Shown: positions 19,101 through 27,747 of the stretch, one piece after another
Layout of the letters: every line of letters starts with the position of its first letter
How positions within the stretch are numbered: position 1 is the stretch's first letter
NCBI GenBank assembly: GCA_017560255.1
Contig: JAFYOI010000008.1
Location: 124,001 to 188,000, forward strand
Origin: Clostridia bacterium
GTDB lineage: Bacteria; Bacillota; Clostridia; Oscillospirales; Acutalibacteraceae
Length of the DNA: 64,000 nt
Direction of reading: 5' to 3'
Position numbers and translations under genes: made by a program
Notes under the pieces: model-generated
The model's input: the letters and a program-made list of their open reading frames with translations, nothing else
Databases searched by the model: none
What the model was told of the DNA's origin: nothing

Positions 19101-20211
19101 CCCCACCGAGTCCGTAAGCAAGATTCACCAGAGCGATGAAAACGTTATGACACTTATCGAAAGTGGTAAGGTTGACTACGTAATCTCTACTTCTTCCAAG
19201 GGCAGACTTCCTACCCGTGACAGTGTTATTATCAGAAGAAAGGCCGTTGAGCGCAGCATCCCGTGTCTTACTTCTATCGATACCGCTAACGCTCTTGCTG
19301 ATTCACTCAAGAGCCGTTACACAGTTTATAGCACTGAACTTGTAAATATCAACGATATGAGAAGTGAAAAACTCAAACTCAAGTTTACAAAGATGCAGGG
19401 TTGCGGTAACGACTACATTTACTTTGATTGTTTTGATCAGAGAATAGATAATCCCGAGGGCTTGAGCCTCAGACTTTCCGACAGACATTACGGAATCGGC
19501 GCGGACGGCGTTGTGCTTATCCGTCGCAGTGACGTTGCTGATGCGAAGATGAGAATATTCAATCTTGACGGAAGCGAGGGCAAGATGTGCGGTAATGCAA
19601 TCCGTTGTATTGGTAAGTATCTCTACGATAACGGCATCGTTAACAAGACGGAGATGACAATTGAAACTCTCAGCGGTATCAAGACTTTGAAACTCAACAG
19701 AAACAACGGCAAGGTTGTAAGCGTTTGTGTTGATATGGGCAAGGCTGAACTTGCACCGTCACTCATTCCCGTTAAGTTGAGCGGCAAGAGCATTGTAAAC
19801 GAGCCTGTAACAGTTGGCGGTAAGGATTACAACATTACTTGTGTATCAATGGGCAATCCGCACTGTGTTGTGTTCTGCGACAAGATTGAAGACCTTGATG
19901 TTGAAACAATCGGTCAGCAGTTTGAAAACGACGAATTATTCCCCGAGAGAGTAAATACAGAGTTTGTAAAAGTTCTCAACAAGAAGACGATTAAAATGCG
20001 CGTCTGGGAAAGAGGCAATGGTGAAACTTGGGCTTGCGGCACGGGTGCTTGTGCGGCGGCGGTTGCGGCTGTTGAAAACGGATACTGCAACAAGAACGAG
20101 GACATCACCGTAAAACTCCGTGGTGGCGACCTTGTAATCAGATACACTGACGAGGCTGTTTATATGACGGGTAATGCTCAGACGCTCTTTGAGGGTGAAA
20201 TTCTTATTTAA
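16150..20211 (+). CDS. carB-dapF: Carbamoyl-phosphate synthase large subunit fused to diaminopimelate epimerase
   Basis: One 1353-residue frame. Residues 1-1069 are a complete CarB, with two ATP-grasp halves ([20 protein letters not shown] near residue 14, [17 protein letters not shown] near 557) and a C-terminal allosteric MGS-like domain ([11 protein letters not shown], ending about 1069). Residues 1070-1353 are a complete DapF, which interconverts LL- and meso-diaminopimelate; it retains [19 protein letters not shown] and [11 protein letters not shown], holding both catalytic Cys. The join (about residues 1050-1080) has no stop and no ribosome site in front of Met1070 (19357). Whether the polypeptide stays whole is unknown. 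CarB makes carbamoyl phosphate for pyrimidines and arginine; DapF serves lysine and peptidoglycan. Confidence 0.95.
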   Translation: [1353 protein letters not shown]

Positions 20212-20232
20212 GGTTTAGGGAGGATTGTTAAT

Positions 20233-21900
20233 ATGCTTACTGATATTGAAATTGCGCAGAGCGCGAAACTTAGAAAAATCAGTGAAATAGCAAAGGAAAT
20301 CGGTGTTGAGGAGAGCGAGTATGAGCCGTACGGTCACTACAAGGCAAAACTCAACGAGAGCCTTTTCAAAAGAGTAAAGGATAACAAGAATGGCAAACTC
20401 ATCCTTGTTACCGCAATCAACCCCACCCCCGCGGGCGAGGGCAAGACAACAACAACCGTCGGGCTCGGTCAGGCGTTTGCAAAAATCAATAAAAACGCAA
20501 TTATTGCTTTGCGTGAACCGTCCCTTGGCCCCGTATTCGGCGTAAAGGGCGGCGCGGCAGGCGGCGGATATTCTCAGGTGCTTCCTATGGAGGATATAAA
20601 CCTTCATTTCACAGGCGATATGCACGCCATCACTGCGGCAAACAATCTTCTTTGCGCTATGATTGATAACCATATCCAGCAGGGTAACTCCCTTGGCATC
20701 GACGAGCGCAGAATTGTGTTCAAGAGATGTATGGATATGAACGACCGCGCACTCAGAAATATCGTTGTCGGACTTGGCGGCAAGGCTAACGGCTTTGTTC
20801 GTGAGGACGGATTTATGATTACCGTTGCAAGTGAAGTTATGGCAATACTCTGTCTTTCCAGGGATTTTGACGATTTAAAAGAAAGACTTGCAAATATTCT
20901 TGTTGCTTACACAATCAGCGGTGAACCCGTAAGAGCAAAAGATGTTGGCGCTCACGGTGCTATGGCAGTGCTTCTCAAGGATGCAATCAATCCTAATTTG
21001 GTTCAGACTTTGGAGGGTACACCCGTTCTTATGCACGGCGGTCCGTTTGCCAATATCGCTCACGGCTGTAACTCCGTACGCGCAACAAAACTTGCGCTTA
21101 AACTTGCTGATTACTGCATTACTGAGGCTGGTTTCGGTGCAGACCTCGGCGCAGAAAAATTCCTTGACATCAAGTGCCGTCTGGCAGAACTCAATCCCTC
21201 TGCAGTTGTTCTTGTAGCAACTGTAAGAGCGCTTAAATATAACGGTGGTGCTGATAAGAAGTCACTTTCCGAAGAGAATCTTGCGGCTCTTGAAAAGGGT
21301 ATCGTAAACCTCGGCGCACATATTGATAATATTCACAAGTTCGGTTTGCCCGTTGTTGTGGCAATCAACCGTTTCGGTACTGATAGTGAAGCGGAACTCA
21401 ACTTCATCAGTGATTACTGTAAAGCAAGAAACGCTGATTTTGCATTGTCCGACGTGTTTGCAAACGGCGGCGACGGTGGTATTGAACTTGCAAAGGCAGT
21501 TGTTGCCGCTTGTGAAAAGCCGTCCGACTTTGCTCCGATTTATCCGATTGATGCAACAATCAAGGAGAAAATCAACGCTGTTGCAACAAAGATTTACGGT
21601 GCACGTGGCGTTATCTACACTGCAAATGCTGAGAAGAATATTGCCGAGGCAGAGAAACTCGGTGGCGGCAATATGCCCATCTGCGTTGCAAAGACACAGT
21701 ATTCAATGTCTGACAATCCCGCACTTCTCGGCAGACCGAGCGATTTTGACGTAACTGTAAGGGAAGTTAAACTTTCCGCGGGTGCAGGATTTGTCGTTGT
21801 TCTGACGGGCGATATTATGACAATGCCCGGGCTTCCGAAAGTTCCTGCGGCTGAAAAGATTGATATGGATTCTGACGGAAATATCACAGGTTTGTTCTAA
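20233..21900 (+). CDS. fhs: Formate-tetrahydrofolate ligase
   Basis: Forms 10-formyl-THF from formate, THF and ATP, for purine synthesis and one-carbon metabolism. The 555-residue protein has the P-loop [14 protein letters not shown], the [19 protein letters not shown] segment, [15 protein letters not shown], and [16 protein letters not shown] near the end. Length is normal. AGGGAGG precedes the ATG, and the gene follows carB-dapF by 21 bp, so it may be co-transcribed. Confidence 0.97.
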   Translation: MLTDIEIAQSAKLRKISEIAKEIGVEESEYEPYGHYKAKLNESLFKRVKDNKNGKLILVTAINPTPAGEGKTTTTVGLGQAFAKINKNAIIALREPSLGPVFGVKGGAAGGGYSQVLPMEDINLHFTGDMHAITAANNLLCAMIDNHIQQGNSLGIDERRIVFKRCMDMNDRALRNIVVGLGGKANGFVREDGFMITVASEVMAILCLSRDFDDLKERLANILVAYTISGEPVRAKDVGAHGAMAVLLKDAINPNLVQTLEGTPVLMHGGPFANIAHGCNSVRATKLALKLADYCITEAGFGADLGAEKFLDIKCRLAELNPSAVVLVATVRALKYNGGADKKSLSEENLAALEKGIVNLGAHIDNIHKFGLPVVVAINRFGTDSEAELNFISDYCKARNADFALSDVFANGGDGGIELAKAVVAACEKPSDFAPIYPIDATIKEKINAVATKIYGARGVIYTANAEKNIAEAEKLGGGNMPICVAKTQYSMSDNPALLGRPSDFDVTVREVKLSAGAGFVVVLTGDIMTMPGLPKVPAAEKIDMDSDGNITGLF

Positions 21901-21923
21901 AAATATATTTATCGGGAGTGCTT

Positions 21924-22358
21924 ATGGAATTCGGGCGTTTTAAAACTGAAAATGAAAGCCAGACCGTAGCCTTGGCGCAGAAATTTGCCGAAGGGTTGAC
22001 GGGTGGAGAAGTTGTCGCCTTTTTCGGCACTCTCGGAATGGGAAAAACCGCATTCGTAAGGGGAATGGCAAAAGGACTTGGAATTGATGAGAGTGTTTCA
22101 AGTCCGACTTATGCCCTTGTTCATGAGTATGAGGGCAGGATAAATCTCTACCACTTTGATATGTACCGTGTTGACGGCTGGGACGACCTTTATTCAACGG
22201 GATTTTTTGAATATCTTGAAATGGGCGGTGTCGTTGCGGTTGAGTGGAGTGAGAATATCGAAAACGCGTTGCCCGACGATACGATTTTTGTTACGATAAG
22301 CGTGGGCGAAAATGAGAATGAGCGCATTATTGAGATTGAACGGGGGAGAGGACAATGA
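21924..22358 (+). CDS. tsaE: tRNA threonylcarbamoyladenosine biosynthesis ATPase TsaE
   Basis: ATPase partner of TsaB and TsaD in making t6A37 on tRNAs that read ANN codons. The 144-residue protein has a Walker A of GTLGMGKT (usually GDLGAGKT), SPTYALVHEY, and the HFDMYRV and VAVEWSEN motifs. ATG 21924 is supported by GGGAG at 21914-21918; a GTG at 21918 overlaps that site. The stop overlaps the tsaB start (ATGA). Confidence 0.93.
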   Translation: MEFGRFKTENESQTVALAQKFAEGLTGGEVVAFFGTLGMGKTAFVRGMAKGLGIDESVSSPTYALVHEYEGRINLYHFDMYRVDGWDDLYSTGFFEYLEMGGVVAVEWSENIENALPDDTIFVTISVGENENERIIEIERGRGQ

Positions 22359-23062
22359 AAATTTTAGCAATTGAAAGTTCTGCGGGCCCTGCGTCAGTCT
22401 GTATTTTGGATGATGACAAAATTCTCTACGAATCCTACTCCAACGTAGGACTTACCCACAGCCGTACGATTATGCCGATGGTTGAGCAGGCGCTTAAAAT
22501 GACCTCGCTTACCGTTTCGGATATCGATACTTTTGCCGTTGCTTGCGGCCCGGGTTCATTCACGGGCGTGAGAATCGGCGTTTCGGCGGTTAAAGGAATG
22601 GCGCTTGGCGCTGATAAGGGATGTTTTGGTGTTTCAACTCTTGAAGCGATGGCGTACAATCTTCTTAACTGCGATTGTACGGTTTGCGCCGTAATGGATG
22701 CAAGATGTGCTCAGGTTTATTGCGGATTATTCTCCGTAAAGGATGGTATCGTATCACGCATAATGCCCGATGAGGCGGTGGCTATTGAAACTCTTAAAGA
22801 GAAAATTAAAAAAATTGACGGCAAAATTTTTCTCGTCGGTGATGGTGCGGGTGTTTGCTACGCGCAGTTTGAGGATTTACCAAACGTAACTCTTGCCGCG
22901 CCGCAGCAACGTTTCCAGAGAGCGTCCGGCGTTGCGCTTTGCGCGAAGAACGCTATTGCCAACGGTGAGAAAACAGTCGATGCCGGTGATCTTGACGTTG
23001 TATATTTAAGGTTGCCGCAGGCTGAAAGGGAATTAAAGAAGAAAAAGGAGCAGGGACAATGA
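22355..23062 (+). CDS. tsaB: tRNA threonylcarbamoyladenosine biosynthesis protein TsaB
   Basis: ASKHA-fold, non-catalytic partner of TsaD. The 235-residue protein has LAIESSAGPASV, SRTIMPMVEQAL, CGPGSFTGVRIGVSAVKGMA and VMDARCAQVYCGLF. It overlaps tsaE by 4 bp and rpiB by 4 bp, implying coupled translation. tsaD and rimI, often nearby, are not in this window. Confidence 0.94.
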   Translation: MKILAIESSAGPASVCILDDDKILYESYSNVGLTHSRTIMPMVEQALKMTSLTVSDIDTFAVACGPGSFTGVRIGVSAVKGMALGADKGCFGVSTLEAMAYNLLNCDCTVCAVMDARCAQVYCGLFSVKDGIVSRIMPDEAVAIETLKEKIKKIDGKIFLVGDGAGVCYAQFEDLPNVTLAAPQQRFQRASGVALCAKNAIANGEKTVDAGDLDVVYLRLPQAERELKKKKEQGQ

Positions 23063-23511
23063 TTATCGCAATCGGTAGTGACCACGGCGGTTTTGAACTT
23101 AAAGAAAAACTTGTAAAATATCTTGAAGACAACGGTCATCAGTGTGTAAACGTCGGTTGTCATACAAGCGACAGCGTGAACTATGCCCCGATTGCTGAAA
23201 AAGTTTCACGAAAAGTAGTTTCGGGTGAGTGTGAAACGGGCATACTTGTCTGCGGTACGGGCATCGGAATGTCCCTTGCGGCAAATAAGATTAAAGGAAT
23301 CCGTGCTGCTTGTTGTTCGGACTATTTTTCTGCGAAATATACAAGACTTCACAACGATGCAAACGTGCTTTGTATGGGCGCAAGAGTTGTTGGTTACGGT
23401 CTTGCTTGTGAACTTTGTGATGTTTTCCTTGCAACCGAATTTGAGGGCGGCAGACATCAGTCCCGAATTGATGAAATTGCCCGTCTTGAAAACGGAGAAA
23501 CCTTGCTTTAA
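23059..23511 (+). CDS. rpiB: Ribose-5-phosphate isomerase B
   Basis: Interconverts ribose 5-phosphate and ribulose 5-phosphate. The 150-residue RpiB/LacAB-family protein has GSDHGGFELKEKL, the Cys active-site loop CGTGIGMSLAANK, and KYTRLHNDANVLCMG. It is translationally coupled to tsaB (ATGA). LacA/LacB cannot be formally excluded, but no tagatose genes are nearby. Confidence 0.93.
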   Translation: MIIAIGSDHGGFELKEKLVKYLEDNGHQCVNVGCHTSDSVNYAPIAEKVSRKVVSGECETGILVCGTGIGMSLAANKIKGIRAACCSDYFSAKYTRLHNDANVLCMGARVVGYGLACELCDVFLATEFEGGRHQSRIDEIARLENGETLL

Positions 23512-23531
23512 TTTGTTTATGTAAATATTTG

Positions 23532-23560
23532 AGCGGTTGAATTTTCAGCCGCTTTTTTGT
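23532..23560 (+). terminator. Terminator after rpiB
   Basis: AGCGGTTGA and TCAGCCGCT form a 9-bp stem around ATTT, followed by six Ts. Confidence 0.85.
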
Positions 23561-23579
23561 TGCTTTTTTGCGAAAATGC

Positions 23580-23607
23580 TTGAATTATTCACTATATGTG
23601 GTATAAT
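23580..23607 (+). promoter_or_regulatory. Promoter of the purine permease
   Basis: TTGAAT at 23580-23585, 16 bp, TATAAT at 23602-23607. The leader is only about 25 nt, too short for a purine riboswitch. Confidence 0.75.
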
Positions 23608-23639
23608 GTAGTCAAATCTAATCAAAGGAGAGATTTAGT

Positions 23640-25040
23640 ATGGACAAGTTCTTCAAGATTTCTGAACGTGGTTCTAACGTCAGAACCGAAGTCATCGCGG
23701 GCATTACCACTTTCTTTGCGATGGCGTACATTATCGTCGTAAACCCGAATCAGATTACTGGCTTTATGTTCGATGTTCCCGGTATGGGTCAAATCTGGAA
23801 TGCAGTTTATATTGCTTCCATCATCGCCGCAGTAATCGGTACGCTGCTCTATGCGCTCTACGCAAAACTTCCGTTTGCGCAAGCGTGTGGAATGGGTCTT
23901 AACTCATTCTTCTTTACGTCCTTCGTTTTGCCGCAGGTAATAAACGGTGGCGACGTAATCAAGGGCTATCAGGCAGGATTGGTTATCATCCTCATTTCCG
24001 GTGTCATTTTCCTTATTCTTTCTGTTACAGGACTTCGCAGTTACATTGCAAAGGCTATGCCGGATTGTATCAAAAAGGCAATCCCCGCAGGTATCGGTCT
24101 TTTCATTGCGTTCATCGGTTTCCAGAATGTTGGCATTATTCAGGATAACCAGTACACTTTGGTTCAGTTCGTTAAGATTAACGGTGCTGATTGGGCATCA
24201 ATCGCTCCCGCAATCATCGCGCTTCTCGGCTTTATCATTATCGCAATCCTTTCAAAACTCAACGTTAAGGGTTCCGTTTTGATTGGTATTTTGGCAACAA
24301 CCGTTATCTACTATCTCTCTATCTGGCAGTTGCCGAGTTTTGATATGCAGTCCTTTGCAACTCCGTTCAAGGATTTTGCAGAAATCGGTATTACAGGCGT
24401 ATTCCAGGCTGAGTCTTGGAAAAACGCATTCTCGGGTGAGATGCTCGGCGGTATCTTCTCCGTTATTATGCTTATCATCACATTCTGCCTTGTTGATATG
24501 TTTGACACAATCGGTACAGTTTACGGCACAGCGGCTGAGGCCGATATGCTCGACGAAAACGGCGACCCGATTGACGTAAACAAGGCTATGACTTGCGACT
24601 CAATCGCAACTGTTGCAGGTTCTATTTGCGGTACTTCAACCGTTACAACTTTCGTTGAGTCTGCATCCGGTGTTGCAGCAGGCGGTAAAACAGGTCTTGC
24701 AAGTTTGGTAACATCCTTGTGCTTTATCGTTTGCCTCTTCCTCTCTCCGCTTGCAAGTATCATCCCGTCAGCGGCTACCGCTCCGGCATTGATTTTTGTT
24801 GGCGTATTGATGCTCAAGAACTTCGCAAGCGTAGATATGAAGGATATGAGGAACGCTGTTCCTGCATTCCTTACCCTCATTATGATGCCGCTTACATACT
24901 CAATCGCAAACGGTATCGGTATCGGTGCAATCGCATACGTTCTCATCAGTATCTTCACAGGTAAGTTCACAAAGAAGGATATCGCTGTTACAATTATTGC
25001 ATTGTTGTTCGTTGGTAAGTTCGTATTTGGTACAATGTAA
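23640..25040 (+). CDS. NCS2/AzgA-type hypoxanthine/guanine permease
   Basis: A 466-residue polytopic membrane protein of the AzgA/PbuG branch, which imports purine bases by cation symport. Characteristic segments are the start FFKISERGSNVRTEVIAGI, TTFFAMAYIIVVNP, the helix break AKLPFAQACGMGLN, and LVDMFDTIGTV and TFVESASGVAAGGKTGL. About 12-14 membrane segments are visible. AAGGAG precedes the ATG and the gene stands alone. It complements the adenine deaminase at 41-43 kb. Confidence 0.93.
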   Translation: MDKFFKISERGSNVRTEVIAGITTFFAMAYIIVVNPNQITGFMFDVPGMGQIWNAVYIASIIAAVIGTLLYALYAKLPFAQACGMGLNSFFFTSFVLPQVINGGDVIKGYQAGLVIILISGVIFLILSVTGLRSYIAKAMPDCIKKAIPAGIGLFIAFIGFQNVGIIQDNQYTLVQFVKINGADWASIAPAIIALLGFIIIAILSKLNVKGSVLIGILATTVIYYLSIWQLPSFDMQSFATPFKDFAEIGITGVFQAESWKNAFSGEMLGGIFSVIMLIITFCLVDMFDTIGTVYGTAAEADMLDENGDPIDVNKAMTCDSIATVAGSICGTSTVTTFVESASGVAAGGKTGLASLVTSLCFIVCLFLSPLASIIPSAATAPALIFVGVLMLKNFASVDMKDMRNAVPAFLTLIMMPLTYSIANGIGIGAIAYVLISIFTGKFTKKDIAVTIIALLFVGKFVFGTM

Positions 25041-25069
25041 TAATTCTAAAAATGAATAAATAAATTTTT

Positions 25070-25108
25070 CACCCTTTCTTTCCACTCGGAGAGAAAGGGT
25101 GTTTTTTT
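25070..25108 (+). terminator. Terminator of the purine permease gene
   Basis: CACCCTTTCT with its complement AGAAAGGGTG (25070-25101), followed by seven Ts. Confidence 0.87.
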
Positions 25109-25187
25109 GAGGTAGGATAAAAAACTAAACTTAAATCTTTTTGTGGGGGAGAACTGTGTTCTCCCGTCGGAGATTGAAAAAACAAAA

Positions 25188-25222
25188 CGGTTGCCCTGCT
25201 TGTTGCAGGACAACCGCTTTTA
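25188..25222. terminator. Terminator of the minus-strand SDR gene (bidirectional)
   Basis: CGGTTGCCCTGC and GCAGGACAACCG with loop TTGTT. T runs occur on both sides. A separate small hairpin (25147-25165, GGGAGAAC/GTTCTCCC) lies between this and the permease terminator. Confidence 0.82.
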
Positions 25223-25229
25223 TTATTTT

Positions 25230-26033
25230 TTACGGTCTCTGACCAAGTCCACCCTCAAGGGTGATTGTTTCGCCCGACATAAATTTGAAGTCGGGGGATG
25301 CGAGTTGTACGCACGCTCTGCCAATTTCAAGTTCAGTATGACCGAAATGGCCCATCGGGGGCATGTGAACGTTTGCGGCAAATGCCTCCGGATTGTATTC
25401 CTTCCACTTTTCAAGTTGTGAAGTCCATGCAAGCGGACAAACAACGTTTACGTTGATGCCGTCTTTGCCCCATTCAGTTGCAGCAACGCGTGTCAGACCG
25501 CGGATGCCCTCTTTTGCCGCCGCGTATGAGCACTGACCGAAGTTGCCGAAAAGTCCCGCACCGGAAGCAAAGTTGATGACTGAGCCCTTTGTTTCTTTAA
25601 GGTAGGGGTAGCACGCTTTCATATAGTAGAAAGCGGAGTAAAGACCGGAATACATCGCAAGGTCAAACTGCTCGGTTGTATGCTCTGCAAGCGTTACACC
25701 GGAAGCAGAAGCCTGCGCGTTATTGATAAGCACGTCAATTCGTCCGAATTCTTCAATAGTGCGGTCGATAACGTTCTTGACCGTTGCCTCATTGTCAGCG
25801 CCGGAGTTGATGTCCGCTTGAATTGCAAGCACCTTTATATTGTATAGGCGTTCAAGTTCTTCTTTTGCTTCCTCAAGTTTTTTGACGTTTCTGCCTGTCA
25901 GAACAAGGTTTGCGCCCTCTTTTGCGTAAGCGAGTGCAATACCGTAACCGATTGAACCCGCTGAGCCGTCTTTGAGCGGTTCAGCACGTCCGCCGCCCGT
26001 GATGATTACTGTTTTTTCCTTAAAAAACCCCAT
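25230..26033 (-). CDS. Short-chain dehydrogenase/reductase
   Basis: A 267-residue SDR with an N-terminal Rossmann fold. The glycine motif is enlarged (TGGGRAEPLKDGSAGSIGYG), with about eight extra residues between the first and last Gly. Catalytic residues are visible: NNAQ, Ser in INFASGAG, and YAAAK. TGRN after the second strand suggests NADP preference, and the C-terminus has LEGGLGQ. ATG 26033 has AAGG eight bases upstream. Substrate unknown; the family includes 3-oxoacyl-ACP and steroid/sugar alcohol dehydrogenases. Confidence 0.88.
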   Translation of the reverse strand: MGFFKEKTVIITGGGRAEPLKDGSAGSIGYGIALAYAKEGANLVLTGRNVKKLEEAKEELERLYNIKVLAIQADINSGADNEATVKNVIDRTIEEFGRIDVLINNAQASASGVTLAEHTTEQFDLAMYSGLYSAFYYMKACYPYLKETKGSVINFASGAGLFGNFGQCSYAAAKEGIRGLTRVAATEWGKDGINVNVVCPLAWTSQLEKWKEYNPEAFAANVHMPPMGHFGHTELEIGRACVQLASPDFKFMSGETITLEGGLGQRP

Positions 26034-26129
26034 TATTGACACCTTCTTTATTTAAAATTTATCATAATGATGTTTTTATGTTATCATCATTTCTGACTTT
26101 TTTCAACTTTTTTTTCGTGTGTGTGGTTG

Positions 26130-26158
26130 TTGACACAGATACAAAAAGATAATATAAT
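26130..26158 (+). promoter_or_regulatory. Promoter of the first MATE gene
   Basis: TTGACA (26130-26135), 17 bp, TATAAT (26153-26158). Confidence 0.85.
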
Positions 26159-26193
26159 CTCTTTTTGGTATTTGAATTAAAGGGGAATATAAA

Positions 26194-27543
26194 TTGAAAC
26201 AAACTCAGGATTTTACTCAAGGGCGTATTTTTGCGCCGCTTGTTAAATTTGCGCTTCCCGTACTGTTGGCGCTGTTTTTGCAGACAACGTATGGTGCGGT
26301 GGATTTGCTTGTTGTTGGTTGGTTTGGCACACCCGCCGACGTATCCGCCGTATCTACGGGCAGCCAGATTATGCATACGATAACCGTTGTTATAACGGGG
26401 CTTGCGATGGGGTTAACCGTACTTGTCGGTAGAAAGATAGGTGAGGGTGAAAAAAGGGAAGCGGGTAAGATAATCGGAAGCGGATTCTGCTTGTTTGCGG
26501 TTGTGGCGGTCGTTGTGTCCGTTGCAACAGTGTTTCTGGCATCACCGCTTTCAAACGTTATGCACGCACCCGAGCAAGCGTTTTCACAAACCGTTTCCTA
26601 CGTTGTGATTTGCGGTGCGGGCACGGTTTTCATCGTTGCATACAACCTTGTCGGCAGTATTTTTCGAGGAATAGGGGATTCAAAAATGCCTCTCATCACC
26701 GTTGCGATAGCGTGCGGACTTAATATTGTCGGCGACCTTGTGCTTTGTGGCGGATTCGGACTCGGTACGGTCGGTGCGGCGATTGCAACCGTTTTCGCAC
26801 AGGCGGTCAGTGTTTTTCTTTCGGTTCTGATTATAAAGAAACGAGGTCTGCCCTTTGTTTTTCGCAGAAAAGATATACGCCCTGATAGAAAATATATCTC
26901 TCGTATGCTCGTTCTTGGCGCACCGATTGCACTGCAGGACTTGCTTGTCAGCATCTCTTTTCTCGTAATAACGGCAATTATCAACGAGATAGGGCTTATT
27001 GAATCGGCAGGACTTGGCGTTGCACAGAAAATGTGCGGTTTCCTTATGCTTGTTTCATCATCATATATGCAATCAATGTCGGCGTTTGTTGCTCAGAATA
27101 TTGGCGCGCAAAAACCCGAGCGTGCACGGAAAGCACTGCTGTGCGGTATAGTTTCTTCACTTGTCGTTGGTGTTGTCATCTGGTATTGTACGTTCTTTCA
27201 CGGTGAAATTCTGGCGGGTATTTTCTCAAAGGATGCACCCGTTATCTCAGCAGCGGCAGACTATATGAAGGCGTATGCAATTGACTGTTTGTTCACGTCC
27301 TTCCTTTTCTGTTTTATCGGTTACTTCAACGGTTGCGGCAATACCGTTTTTGTAATGATTCAGGGCCTTATCGGTGCATTCGGAGTGCGTGTGCCGATTT
27401 CGTGGATTGTCAGTAAATACACCACGCGATTGTTCCATATCGGACTTGCAACTCCCGCCTCAACGGTTATACAGATTATTCTTTGCGGAATTTTCCTCAC
27501 CATTACTGTAAAAAAATACAAGAGAAGTAAAACTCAAATATAA
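26194..27543 (+). CDS. MATE-family efflux transporter
   Basis: A 449-residue membrane protein of the MATE family, Na+ or H+ driven exporters of drugs and metabolites. It has about 12 hydrophobic segments in two homologous halves. Recognisable elements are PLVKFALPVLLALFLQTTYGAVD at the first helix, GSIFRGIGDSKMPL in helix 4-5, and the second-half counterpart FIGYFNGCGNTVF. The start is TTG 26194 behind AGGGGA. Substrate unknown. Confidence 0.92.
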   Translation: MKQTQDFTQGRIFAPLVKFALPVLLALFLQTTYGAVDLLVVGWFGTPADVSAVSTGSQIMHTITVVITGLAMGLTVLVGRKIGEGEKREAGKIIGSGFCLFAVVAVVVSVATVFLASPLSNVMHAPEQAFSQTVSYVVICGAGTVFIVAYNLVGSIFRGIGDSKMPLITVAIACGLNIVGDLVLCGGFGLGTVGAAIATVFAQAVSVFLSVLIIKKRGLPFVFRRKDIRPDRKYISRMLVLGAPIALQDLLVSISFLVITAIINEIGLIESAGLGVAQKMCGFLMLVSSSYMQSMSAFVAQNIGAQKPERARKALLCGIVSSLVVGVVIWYCTFFHGEILAGIFSKDAPVISAAADYMKAYAIDCLFTSFLFCFIGYFNGCGNTVFVMIQGLIGAFGVRVPISWIVSKYTTRLFHIGLATPASTVIQIILCGIFLTITVKKYKRSKTQI

Positions 27544-27586
27544 AAGAACGGCTTGATGTGGGGAACATCAAGCCGTTCTTTTTTGG
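27544..27586 (+). terminator. Terminator of the first MATE gene
   Basis: A 16-bp stem, AAGAACGGCTTGATGT with its complement, loop about GGGGA, then T6. Confidence 0.9.
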
Positions 27587-27600
27587 GGACGATTATGAAT

Positions 27601-27747
27601 TTATGCGTTATAGTTAAAAATATAGACTTCCTTTATGAATTTTCCCGTGGCTGTAGTAACTGTGAAAGTGATTTTGCCGTTTGTTTCTTCACTTTCTACG
27701 GACTTAATTACTGCGTTTTCCTGATTTGCTATTACTATTGAATTCAT
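27601..27747 (-). CDS. Possible 48-residue protein or gene remnant
   Basis: A minus-strand frame of 48 codons from ATG 27747 to TAA 27601, reading MNSIVIANQENAV and ending VYIFNYNA. The alternating TITFTVTTATGKF pattern suggests a beta strand. The frame continues open upstream for about 22 codons without a start, so it could be the end of a decayed gene. No ribosome site is evident. A TTGACT and two GTTACA palindromes lie upstream at 27820-27875. Low certainty. Confidence 0.3.
   Translation of the reverse strand: MNSIVIANQENAVIKSVESEETNGKITFTVTTATGKFIKEVYIFNYNA

Noticed and set aside
23608..23639. Purine riboswitch before the purine permease
   Set aside because: The promoter -10 lies only about 32 bp before the start codon, too short for an aptamer.
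27553..27741. 62-codon plus-strand frame after the first MATE gene
   Set aside because: It starts within the MATE terminator hairpin and has no ribosome site; the opposite strand is the more protein-like reading.
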